Origin: Lachnospiraceae bacterium
GTDB taxonomy: Bacteria; Bacillota_A; Clostridia; Lachnospirales; Lachnospiraceae
Length of the DNA stretch: 64,000 nt
Reading direction: 5' to 3'
NCBI GenBank assembly: GCA_021770615.1
Contig: JAETQR010000016.1
Coordinates: forward strand, 1-64,000
Part shown: piece after piece, positions 33,224 through 41,577 of the stretch
Numbering within the stretch: the stretch's first letter is position 1
How the letters are laid out: the number at the start of each line of letters is the position of its first letter
The notes under the pieces: generated by a model
The model's input: only the letters and a program-made list of their open reading frames with translations
Told to the model about the DNA's origin: nothing
The model's database searches: none
Position numbers and translations under genes: made by a program

Positions 33224-35542
33224 ATGGAAAATAAAGCTCAGGTTACGTTGAACAATATGAATTCGATCGGCAGTGGAACTGTTTTGTACGAAAAAGGTGA
33301 CCCTGTTGAGTCCATTGGTCTGCTCGTGAAAGGAAGAGTAGAGGCAGTTGCAGATGGCGCATGTACAATTCTGGCATCAGGAAATTTTTTGGGCGTATGT
33401 GATGTGGACAGAGGGATTCATGAATTCACATATACGGCGAAAGATGATTCCGTCGTTTTTGTACTGCCTGTAAAGGGAGTGGAAAGTATTCAGAATTTGT
33501 TGAAGGTAAAGCCTGAGTATTGTGGTCTTCTGGTTACTTCTTTAAATTTTTTTATTATAGAATTAAATAAGCGATTGGCGCAGTTGAGACAGGAAAGTAA
33601 TTTGTTGTCTGACTTCCTGCATGAAAAGTTCGATCTGTGTGGGGAGATGGGAAAAAGCAATGATATCAGCCTGGAGATCGTGGATACGGTGGATCGAATC
33701 AAGAGATATTCGATGGAAGATCCTGGATTATCCGAAAAACTTGACTATTATCTGAATAGTGGGGAGCTTCCGATCGATGCCCAGAAAAAATATTTTGGCG
33801 GAAGCAGTTATATTGCCATGTTCCATTACCAGGAGCAGTGTGAGGTTATTTATTCCCTGATCAAGGGGTGTGATTTTTATGGAAAAAATCTTTTTAAATA
33901 TTTCAGGAGCCTTATCATGGATGAGGACAGTCTGTTTAATACGATCAGTAAACTTGCCCTTGCTTTGACAGAGAAGGGGAACCGCAATTCGATCGTTGAC
34001 AGGGCGGTGGATGAAATCGTCGAGAAGATCAATGAAACGGAGCTGTTTTTGACGGAAAAGGCAGGTATGGATATCTCCTTAGACAGAGAGCGTATGGAAA
34101 AATTGTACTTTGCACTTTTGTCAGGAGATACGGTGGCAGATGAAGAAATTGAAGAACTGGATACGCCGGGCATCGAGTATTTGTATGATTCACTGGAGCA
34201 GATCACGGAGTATGCACCGGTGCATCTTAAAGTGAAGAGTGAATTCAAAGAAAATATTGAGAAGTTTATTTCTCTTGGTGATAAATTTGATAAGGCGCCG
34301 GAAGTAACAGCACTTCGGAAGCAGATCACAAATGGATTTTTTGAGATTTATGAAGCTGTTATATTCCGAAGTTTTGAGGATAAAGATATGCCTCTGGCAG
34401 TAAAGCTTTTTCTGGATTTTGGATTTGTCAGTGAGAAACTGTTGACAGAAGAAGAACTTAAGACGATCCTTTCATTGCGGCCGAAGAAATACAGCAGTGG
34501 GGATGGATGCCATATGTATACGATGCGCCGTTGGCTCAAGGCAGTGTACGATGGTGTGAAGAGTACGTCTAAAAATGAATATGATCTTGACTATGAGCAG
34601 CATCTGCGCGAACTTGTGAAAGAAAAGAAACTTGAGAAGAAAGAGGTTGCCAGAGAACTTGCAGATAAAGATAAAAGAACACGTTTTGAGTGCCAGAATA
34701 TGTTCCGTTATGCAGACAGGGTGGTCAGCGGTAATATCAGTGCCTTTGTGCCGGTGTTGTGCTCGGATGGGATTTTTAACAGCATCACAAACGCTTATGT
34801 TACCGAGGAAAAGATTAATCTGGCTGCAAAAAAAATAGAAGAAATTGATTATTCTGTTTTTTATAAAGACAGACTTGTTTCGTATGAAAAAATTGATGTG
34901 TCAAAGACTACGGTCATCGACCGGATTCCACCGGACGTCATAGCCTTTCCGATATATGGTAAAAATTGTATTATGTGGCAGGATATCGCAGGGAAGCGAA
35001 GAAGTACAAAGGGAAGGATCTTTATGCCGATTCTTTTGGAGAAGGACATGGACAGTGAGATGATTCGTCTTTTTGCCGCATTTCGTTGGGAAAAATGCCG
35101 TACGGATATGGGAAGCAGATGGAACGATTTCCGTTATCCGTCACTTACCAGTGAATATTCAGACTATTTACAGTTTTACCGGAAGAATCCGGAATTGACC
35201 CAGGAGAGAAAGACAAAGATCAGAGCCCAGCTGCAACAGTGTAACAACAGGCATAAAGATGTGTTTACAAAGGACTATATGGACTGGATCCAGAAGGAGT
35301 CCAGAGGAGCGATGAAGCTCAGTCGTGTAGCGAGAAATATCATGTTCACATATTGTCCGCTTTCCAGTGATGTGTATAAGGCGATCGAAGGACAGACAAT
35401 CTATGCGGAGGCAGCGAAAAAGTATATACGGGAAAACCGTGCGGCGATAAAAAATGTAGAAATGGTCATACACAAATTTGAAAGAGAGGGAATGGATGTT
35501 CCCGAAGAATTACAAGATACGCTTGAGTATTTGAGGGGCTGA
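33224..35542 (+). CDS. Cyclic-nucleotide-binding-like domain protein, unknown
   Basis: This 772-residue protein begins with a cNMP-binding (Crp-like) beta-barrel at about residues 15-105: GSGTVLYEKGDPVESIGLLV, KGRVEAVADG, then GVCDVDRGIHEFTYTA. No Crp-type helix-turn-helix follows. The rest is mostly helical and charged (NKRLAQLRQESNLLSDFL, TELFLTEKAGMDISLDRERM) and contains LRELVKEKKLEKKEVAREL and repeated YRKNPELTQERKTK-like helices. The family is not characterised as far as I know. The downstream gene, 17 bases after, is probably a functional partner. AGAGGGAATAAA precedes the ATG. It lies just after the SRP RNA with no clear terminator between. Confidence 0.8.
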   Translation: MENKAQVTLNNMNSIGSGTVLYEKGDPVESIGLLVKGRVEAVADGACTILASGNFLGVCDVDRGIHEFTYTAKDDSVVFVLPVKGVESIQNLLKVKPEYCGLLVTSLNFFIIELNKRLAQLRQESNLLSDFLHEKFDLCGEMGKSNDISLEIVDTVDRIKRYSMEDPGLSEKLDYYLNSGELPIDAQKKYFGGSSYIAMFHYQEQCEVIYSLIKGCDFYGKNLFKYFRSLIMDEDSLFNTISKLALALTEKGNRNSIVDRAVDEIVEKINETELFLTEKAGMDISLDRERMEKLYFALLSGDTVADEEIEELDTPGIEYLYDSLEQITEYAPVHLKVKSEFKENIEKFISLGDKFDKAPEVTALRKQITNGFFEIYEAVIFRSFEDKDMPLAVKLFLDFGFVSEKLLTEEELKTILSLRPKKYSSGDGCHMYTMRRWLKAVYDGVKSTSKNEYDLDYEQHLRELVKEKKLEKKEVARELADKDKRTRFECQNMFRYADRVVSGNISAFVPVLCSDGIFNSITNAYVTEEKINLAAKKIEEIDYSVFYKDRLVSYEKIDVSKTTVIDRIPPDVIAFPIYGKNCIMWQDIAGKRRSTKGRIFMPILLEKDMDSEMIRLFAAFRWEKCRTDMGSRWNDFRYPSLTSEYSDYLQFYRKNPELTQERKTKIRAQLQQCNNRHKDVFTKDYMDWIQKESRGAMKLSRVARNIMFTYCPLSSDVYKAIEGQTIYAEAAKKYIRENRAAIKNVEMVIHKFEREGMDVPEELQDTLEYLRG

Positions 35543-35559
35543 GCCCGAGTGAGGTTGTT

Positions 35560-37344
35560 ATGCGGAGATATGATACAGCAGTAAAATGCGGACAGATAAA
35601 AAATTTGATCGAGGATAATCAGTATTTGAAAGCGATGGAAGAAATCGAAAGTATGGATTTTGAAAAAATACCTTCCATTGCAGATCTGTATTTATTTGCT
35701 GATATTTTTCTGCGGGCAGAAAAGATGGATGTGGCGAAAGACCTGTATTATACTGTCTACCACAGGACAGCGTCGAGACCTGCTTTGTACCGGCTTTTGA
35801 TGCTGATGATACGGATGGGGGATGTCGAAGAGGCGAAAGACCTTTACCTTACTTATGAGATCGTGGCAGGAGTTACGCTTGATACCTATGAACTTCGTTA
35901 TCGTCTGGCGAAAGCGGAAGGAGAACCGGGAACAAAACTGATTGAGATACTTGAACAGTTAAAAGAGGATGAATATACGGAGGAGTGGGGGTTCCAGCTT
36001 GCAAAACTGTATGAAATGGAAGGGATGCGGGAGAAGTGCATCGAAGAATGTGAAGACCTTGAGAGATGGTTTGGTACGGGAACAGTAGTCGAAAAGGCCA
36101 GAGAACTGAAGCAAAGATGCATGAGCCCATCGTGGGTAAAACCGACGGATGTAAAAATTCCGGAACCGGAATTGCCGGATATGGAAGAAAGGATTCCGGC
36201 TTTTGCACATGGCCCTGTGCGTGTAGAGGAAATTTTGCCGGAGCAGGAATCTGGCGGGCAGGAGGATACGGAAGCCGAGACTGCCCGGGAGACGAAAAGC
36301 CTCGAATCCGTACAGACCGTACAGGAGACGGTACAGACGCAGGAGGCAGAGATGCTTCCGGAAGAGACGGAAGAACAAAAGACAGATCTTGCGGAAGACA
36401 AGTCTGGAGAAGAAGATGCATATGATGTTCAGGAAGGTGTTTCGGACGATAAGATGGCCGAGGAAGAAGCAGCCGGGGAGCCAGAGGCAAAGCCAGGGCT
36501 GTTTCATCGCATCGTAGACTATTTCAGGGTAGACTTGGATCAGTTTGATGAAGAAGAGGAAGAATTTCCAGAGGAGCTGGATACATATAAACAGCAGTCT
36601 ACGGCAGAGATCAATGTAAAAGCGATACTGGCAGAGGGTGTGGATGATATACTGGAGGAAACAGTCTCCGTGCCGGAAACAGCCTCCGTAACCGAGACAG
36701 AGGTTTTGGAAGAGACAGTTTCCACATCAGAAGCGGAGGCTCTGGAGGTGCAGTCGTCTTCTGGTCACACAGAGCCTCAGTCTCTTGAGGAGCAGCTTCA
36801 GGAGATGGAAGAGAACCGAAAGGTCATAAATTTAGAGGACACGATGAATCTTGGGGAAGTACACATAAAGAGCCATCCTCTGGGGAATTCATCGTCAGCG
36901 GAAAACTACGAGGATATTTCGAGAAACGGGTTGTCCTATGGAACGTTAAAAGGAACGATCAGTAAGCTTCAGAATCATGATGGAATCATTAATTTTGCGC
37001 TTACGGGAGGGACGGAAGGGATTTCTCTCGTAGTTGCGAAAAGGCTTTTTAAAGAGCTGAAAAAGATAAACTATTTTGAGGCAAAAAATATGCTGAAGAT
37101 AATGGCTGACAAACTTGCCGAGGTGGATCTTGAGGAGCGGGTTTTAGAGTTTATCGGAGGATGTATCTACATTATGGATGCGCCGTCACTGTCAAGCGAG
37201 AGCGTGGAAAACCTGAACCGTCTCATGGAGAAATACAGTGGGCAGTTTGTGATCATGCTGGAGGGAAGCTATGATGAAATGGACAGTTTCCTGAGTTTTC
37301 ATAAGGAGTTTGAAAAAAAGATAACATTTAAGGTTAAACTGTAA
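35560..37344 (+). CDS. TPR-like protein with degenerate CbxX/SpoVK-like AAA domain
   Basis: This 594-residue protein has an N-terminal helical repeat region (about residues 1-190, TPR-like, for example KAMEEIESMDFEKIPSIADL). An acidic disordered linker covers about residues 210-430. The C-terminal domain of about 150 residues resembles the CbxX/CfqX (SpoVK) AAA+ fold: INFALTGGTEGISLVVAKRL where a Walker A would be, GGCIYIMDAPSLSS where the Walker B LFIDEAYSL would be, and QFVIMLEGSYDEMDSFLSF matching the VIVAGYPEEMEEFL block. The Walker A lysine and the Walker B glutamate are missing, so it is likely a pseudo-ATPase. It follows the cNMP-like gene by 17 bases. Domain identity is inference. Confidence 0.72.
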   Translation: MRRYDTAVKCGQIKNLIEDNQYLKAMEEIESMDFEKIPSIADLYLFADIFLRAEKMDVAKDLYYTVYHRTASRPALYRLLMLMIRMGDVEEAKDLYLTYEIVAGVTLDTYELRYRLAKAEGEPGTKLIEILEQLKEDEYTEEWGFQLAKLYEMEGMREKCIEECEDLERWFGTGTVVEKARELKQRCMSPSWVKPTDVKIPEPELPDMEERIPAFAHGPVRVEEILPEQESGGQEDTEAETARETKSLESVQTVQETVQTQEAEMLPEETEEQKTDLAEDKSGEEDAYDVQEGVSDDKMAEEEAAGEPEAKPGLFHRIVDYFRVDLDQFDEEEEEFPEELDTYKQQSTAEINVKAILAEGVDDILEETVSVPETASVTETEVLEETVSTSEAEALEVQSSSGHTEPQSLEEQLQEMEENRKVINLEDTMNLGEVHIKSHPLGNSSSAENYEDISRNGLSYGTLKGTISKLQNHDGIINFALTGGTEGISLVVAKRLFKELKKINYFEAKNMLKIMADKLAEVDLEERVLEFIGGCIYIMDAPSLSSESVENLNRLMEKYSGQFVIMLEGSYDEMDSFLSFHKEFEKKITFKVKL

Positions 37345-37368
37345 TGAATAGAAAGGATGGGCGATTGA

Positions 37369-37935
37369 ATGAAAAAACAGGAATGGAAACCCGGAAACAT
37401 GCTCTATCCGGTACCGGCAGTGATGGTCAGTTGCAGCAGAGAGAACGAAAAACCGAATATTGTTACAGTGGCCTGGACGGGGACGATCTGTTCCGATCCG
37501 GTCATGGTTTCTATTTCTGTCAGGCCGGAACGTTATTCTTATGATATCATAAAAGAGACGGGCGAGTTTGTTATAAATCTTACAACGAAAGAACTCACGA
37601 GAGCGACAGACTGGTGTGGTGTAAAATCCGGTCGCGATGTAGATAAATTTCAGGAGATGAAGCTGACTGCGGCAGAGGCAAAACATTTGAAATATGCTCC
37701 CATCATTGCAGAAAGCCCGCTGAATCTTGAGTGCAAAGTAAAAGAAATAAAGGAACTGGGTTCGCATCATATGTTCATTGCAGAAGTTGTAGGAGTACAG
37801 GTGAGTGAAAAATATATGGATAAGAGTGGAAAATTTGAACTGAACAGTACAGAACTTGTGGCTTATTCTCATGGCGAGTACTTTGTTTTGGGGGAAAGGC
37901 TTGGAAAATTTGGATATTCTGTAAAAAAATCATAA
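37369..37935 (+). CDS. Flavin reductase family protein
   Basis: This 188-residue protein is a flavin reductase-like FMN-binding split-barrel protein. Typical blocks are AVMVSCSRENEKPNIVTVAW, SDPVMVSISVRPERYSYDII, GEFVINLTT and FIAEVVGVQVSEKYM. Family members transfer electrons from flavin to partner proteins or bind FMN for unknown roles in anaerobes. It starts at ATG 37369 after AAGGATGG. It is 24 bases downstream of the AAA-like gene and may be cotranscribed with it. The substrate is unknown. Confidence 0.88.
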   Translation: MKKQEWKPGNMLYPVPAVMVSCSRENEKPNIVTVAWTGTICSDPVMVSISVRPERYSYDIIKETGEFVINLTTKELTRATDWCGVKSGRDVDKFQEMKLTAAEAKHLKYAPIIAESPLNLECKVKEIKELGSHHMFIAEVVGVQVSEKYMDKSGKFELNSTELVAYSHGEYFVLGERLGKFGYSVKKS

Positions 37936-37967
37936 TAAATTTTTAATAAAAGTAAACAAAATGACAT

Positions 37968-37995
37968 TTTACAAATTGGCTTTATGTGTTATACT
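37968..37995 (+). promoter_or_regulatory. Promoter of murA
   Basis: TTTACA (37968-37973) and TATACT (37990-37995) are 16 bases apart, with TGT before the -10 (extended -10). It lies about 40 bases upstream of the murA start. Confidence 0.7.
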
Positions 37996-38036
37996 ATATT
38001 AGTGTTGCATGATTTATATGAAATTGGAGAATCGTT

Positions 38037-39335
38037 ATGAAACAATATATTATAAAAGGCGGAGAGCCATTAAGAGGAGAGGTTCTGATCGGCGGAGCCA
38101 AAAATGCGGCGCTGGGGATCATTGTAGCGGCAATCATGGCAAATGAACCGGTTACGATCGAAAACCTTCCGGAAGTAGATGATGTAAAAGTACTGTTAGA
38201 TGCGATTGAAGGAATTGGCGCTATTGTGGAACGGTTTGATGAGCATACGGTCCGGATCAATGGCGCACTTATCAATGATGTAAATGTAGATGATGATACG
38301 ATCCGTAAAATAAGGGGATCTTATTATCTTGTCGGGGCACTTCTCGGGAAATACCGGAAGGCGGTAGTTGCACTTCCGGGTGGCTGTCAGATCGGAAGCC
38401 GCCCGATCGACCAGCATTTGAAAGGCTTTGAGCAGTTGGGGGCAAAAGTGACGATTCATAATGGAAAGATCGATGCCTGTGCAGAGCATCTTTCCGGAAG
38501 CCATATTTATCTGGATTGTCCGAGTGTGGGCGCCACGATCAATATTATGATGGCAGCCTGTCTGGCAGATGGAAAGACAATTATCGAGAATCCGGCGAAG
38601 GAGCCGCATATCGTAGATGTGGCAAACTTTTTAAATAGTATGGGTGCCAATATCAAGGGCGCAGGAACAGATACCATTCGTATAAGAGGGGTAGAGAGCC
38701 TGCATGGGAGTGAGTATTCGATCATTCCGGATCAGATTGAGGCCGGAACGTATATGATCGCCGCTGCAGCAACAGGCGGAGATGTGTATATCCGCAATGT
38801 TATTCCAAAACATCTTGAGGCGATTTCAGCAAAACTGATCGAAATCGGGGCAAAGGTAGAAGAGTACGACGATTGTGTCCGGGTTTATGCGGAGAGAACA
38901 CTTGGGTATGCCAATGTAAAGACGATGCCATATCCCGGATTTCCTACGGACATGCAGCCACAGATGACGACGCTTCTTGCGCTTTCGAATGGCGTCAGTA
39001 TCGTTACAGAGACGATATTTGAAACCCGTCTTAAATATATCAGTGAGTTAAGAAGAATGGGAGCGAATATCAATGTAGAGGGAAATGTGGCGATCATAAC
39101 CGGTGTCGAGGGATTTACCGGCGCTACGGTGAGCGCCCCGGATCTCAGAGCCGGTGCTGCTCTTGTTATTGCCGGGCTCGCGGCGGAAGGTTTTACTACA
39201 GTCGAGCAGATACAGTATATTGAGCGGGGCTATGAAAAGTTCGAGGAAAAATTGAAAGGCTTGGGAGGGATCATCGAAAAGGTTGATGCGGATGATGAGC
39301 GGGCACAGAAAAAGTTCAAACTTAAAGTAGGATAA
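38037..39335 (+). CDS. murA: UDP-N-acetylglucosamine 1-carboxyvinyltransferase
   Basis: MurA transfers enolpyruvate from PEP to UDP-GlcNAc, the first committed step of peptidoglycan synthesis. The 432-residue protein is of normal length. It has the substrate-binding KGGEPLRGEVLIGGAKNAAL at the N-terminus and the catalytic Cys in ALPGGCQIGSRPIDQHL at about residue 119; the Cys means fosfomycin-sensitive chemistry is expected. Later conserved segments are PGFPTDMQPQMTTLLALSNG and DLRAGAALVIAGLAAEG. Firmicutes often have two MurA paralogs; this cannot be settled from one window. It precedes the MoxR operon. Confidence 0.97.
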   Translation: MKQYIIKGGEPLRGEVLIGGAKNAALGIIVAAIMANEPVTIENLPEVDDVKVLLDAIEGIGAIVERFDEHTVRINGALINDVNVDDDTIRKIRGSYYLVGALLGKYRKAVVALPGGCQIGSRPIDQHLKGFEQLGAKVTIHNGKIDACAEHLSGSHIYLDCPSVGATINIMMAACLADGKTIIENPAKEPHIVDVANFLNSMGANIKGAGTDTIRIRGVESLHGSEYSIIPDQIEAGTYMIAAAATGGDVYIRNVIPKHLEAISAKLIEIGAKVEEYDDCVRVYAERTLGYANVKTMPYPGFPTDMQPQMTTLLALSNGVSIVTETIFETRLKYISELRRMGANINVEGNVAIITGVEGFTGATVSAPDLRAGAALVIAGLAAEGFTTVEQIQYIERGYEKFEEKLKGLGGIIEKVDADDERAQKKFKLKVG

Positions 39336-39465
39336 ACAGAATGATATATAATGGACGTCCATTCAAAGAGTGGGCGTTCTGTGTTGAGAGGGTGCGGATG
39401 CCGGAATGATGTGCATCCGGAACACCAAAGGAAGAGCAGCGGGAACGAAATGAACGGAGGTAAAA

Positions 39466-40392
39466 ATGGACGGTAAGGTACAGGAGATATTGAATGAGGT
39501 TGGTAAGGTCATCCGTGGTAAGGATGAGGCGATCAGTCTTGTGCTCACGGCGATTCTTGCTAAGGGGCATATTTTGATCGAGGATATTCCGGGAGTGGGA
39601 AAGACGACGCTGGCAGTTGCGTTTTCCAGGGCGATGGAGCTTACGGAGAGAAGGCTGCAGTTTACACCGGATGTACTTCCGAGTGATGTTGTTGGGTTTA
39701 ACATGCTGGATGCAGATGGCGAGATGCAGTATAAGCCGGGAGCGATTTTGTGTAATCTTCTTTTGGCAGATGAAATCAACCGTACATCGACGAAAACCCA
39801 GTCGGCACTTCTCGAAGTTATGGAGGAAGGGCAGGTTACGGTGGACGGTGTTACAAGACAGCTGCCAAATCCGTTTGTCGTCGTTGCGACGCAGAATCCG
39901 GTGGGCTCTGCCGGTACCCAGATGCTTCCGGAATCACAGCTTGACCGTTTCATGATCCGGATATCCATGGGATATCCGACGATGGAGGAAGAAATGCGTT
40001 TGATCAAGGAACGTCAGGAGGCCAATCCGATCGATTATATCCGGGAGATCATTACAAAGCGTGAACTTTTGGCGATGCAGGAACAGGTGCGATCTGTTAC
40101 CGTGGACGACAAAGTGCTGAAGTATCTCTCGAAGATCATAGATGCTACGAGAAATCATTCGATGCTTTCTCTTGGAGTGAGTCCGCGTGGTACGCTGGCT
40201 TTTGTTGACATGGCGAAAGGACATGCGTTTATGCAGGGAAGAGGTTATGTGCTGCCGGAGGATGTAAAAAAAGTGTCAAAAGCAGTTCTTGCACACCGCC
40301 TTCTTTTAAATGGGAAAGCGCGTATGAGCCATGCGACAGCGGAGGATATCGTCGAGGAGATCGTTGGGAAAATACAGGCGCCAAAACTGTGA
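39466..40392 (+). CDS. MoxR family AAA+ ATPase
   Basis: This 308-residue MoxR-type AAA+ ATPase has the Walker A GVGKTT at residues 43-48, Walker B LLLADEINRTSTKTQSALLE at about 100-117 and sensor 1 VVATQNPVG. MoxR proteins act as chaperones for the assembly or activation of partner complexes, often with a DUF58 and a transglutaminase protein encoded next to them, as here. GGAGGTAAAA precedes the ATG at 39466. The three genes 39466-44073 form an operon on the plus strand. Confidence 0.95.
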   Translation: MDGKVQEILNEVGKVIRGKDEAISLVLTAILAKGHILIEDIPGVGKTTLAVAFSRAMELTERRLQFTPDVLPSDVVGFNMLDADGEMQYKPGAILCNLLLADEINRTSTKTQSALLEVMEEGQVTVDGVTRQLPNPFVVVATQNPVGSAGTQMLPESQLDRFMIRISMGYPTMEEEMRLIKERQEANPIDYIREIITKRELLAMQEQVRSVTVDDKVLKYLSKIIDATRNHSMLSLGVSPRGTLAFVDMAKGHAFMQGRGYVLPEDVKKVSKAVLAHRLLLNGKARMSHATAEDIVEEIVGKIQAPKL

Positions 40393-40471
40393 AAGGTGCG
40401 AAGCATTCTTTTGAAACCCGGATCATATGGGATAAAAAAGACCGGAAATGTACGGATAGGAGGCTGCCTGC

Positions 40472-41566
40472 ATGACATTTGGGACGATCATCTATTTATT
40501 CATATTGCTTTCTGCGCTTCTCATATCGGTTATTTGTCTGGAGTACGGCACGGTGGCCGTTATGGGGGCTTTTATTATCGTACCCATTTTTATGCTTATT
40601 TTTTTGATCATTATGCGTTTTCATACGACTGCAGAGGTTGGGTGCAAGAATCCGGTGGCAGAGATGGATTCCATGGGACGGCCGGCGAGGGCGACGATTT
40701 CCCTGGAGGTAGAAAATACAGGAAAATGGCTCCCGGTTTCTAAGGGGATCGCCTGGGTAAAATATGAGAACCGTTTTTCTGGCGAAAAGGGGAAAATGAA
40801 GGTCCGCTTTTCTGTGGATACCGGAAAGCGACGGGGAAGGCGTGTTCCCGTAGTGATGCATCACTGTGGAAATGTTTCGATCAAGGTAGAGAAAGTAAAA
40901 ATATATGATTATCTGAATCTTTTTGCAACGACGATAGGAAGAAATTTTGACACACAGGATATTCTTGTTATGCCACCGCTTAAAGAGATTTATCTCGGCG
41001 ATAACAGATGGTATAATGAGACCAACGAGGATAGTGACCGGTTTTCTCTCTATAAAAAAGGGGATGACCCCTCTGAAGTTTTTGACATAAGGGATTTCAA
41101 GGATGGAGACCGGATCCAGCAGATCCACTGGAAACTGAGTAGTAAGACAGATCATTATATGGTAAAAGACGGGAGTCTGCCACTTGCCAAGGCGATTCAT
41201 ATTTTTGTGGATCTTTGTACGGCAGACAGCCATGCTGCTGATATTCTTGTACAGGGAATTTATTCGATTTCCATGACATTGATGGAGCAAGGGGTTCCCC
41301 AGCATTATATATGGTATGACAGTATCAATGATATTATCCAGGAGCATCTGATCGAACAGGAAGAAGAGCTGTTTTGGATGTTTGAGGATCTGTTTAAATG
41401 TAAAACGACAAATATACCGGATGAACTGATCGAGGCTTATATTGAGTGGGAAGAGGGAAGGCCGAAAGAAGCAGGGCTTTATCTTACAGTGGCAGATCAT
41501 GATGCTTCGGATTTTGACGGACTTGAGGTGGGCGAGCTTCAGGTTATGGATCTGCGGGAAGAATAG
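40472..41566 (+). CDS. DUF58 domain membrane protein
   Basis: This 364-residue protein has two N-terminal membrane helices (IIYLFILLSALLISVICLEY and AFIIVPIFMLIFLIIM) and a DUF58 domain, recognisable by YDIRDFKDGDRIQQIHWKLS (residues ~200-220; the DPSEVFDIRDF and W-K-S/L-SSK motif) and the von Willebrand-A-like core AIHIFVDLCTADS. DUF58 proteins pair with MoxR ATPases. AGGAGG at 40456-40461 precedes the ATG. The stop is 11 bases before the transglutaminase gene. Confidence 0.92.
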   Translation: MTFGTIIYLFILLSALLISVICLEYGTVAVMGAFIIVPIFMLIFLIIMRFHTTAEVGCKNPVAEMDSMGRPARATISLEVENTGKWLPVSKGIAWVKYENRFSGEKGKMKVRFSVDTGKRRGRRVPVVMHHCGNVSIKVEKVKIYDYLNLFATTIGRNFDTQDILVMPPLKEIYLGDNRWYNETNEDSDRFSLYKKGDDPSEVFDIRDFKDGDRIQQIHWKLSSKTDHYMVKDGSLPLAKAIHIFVDLCTADSHAADILVQGIYSISMTLMEQGVPQHYIWYDSINDIIQEHLIEQEEELFWMFEDLFKCKTTNIPDELIEAYIEWEEGRPKEAGLYLTVADHDASDFDGLEVGELQVMDLREE

Positions 41567-41577
41567 GGAGGTGTCCC

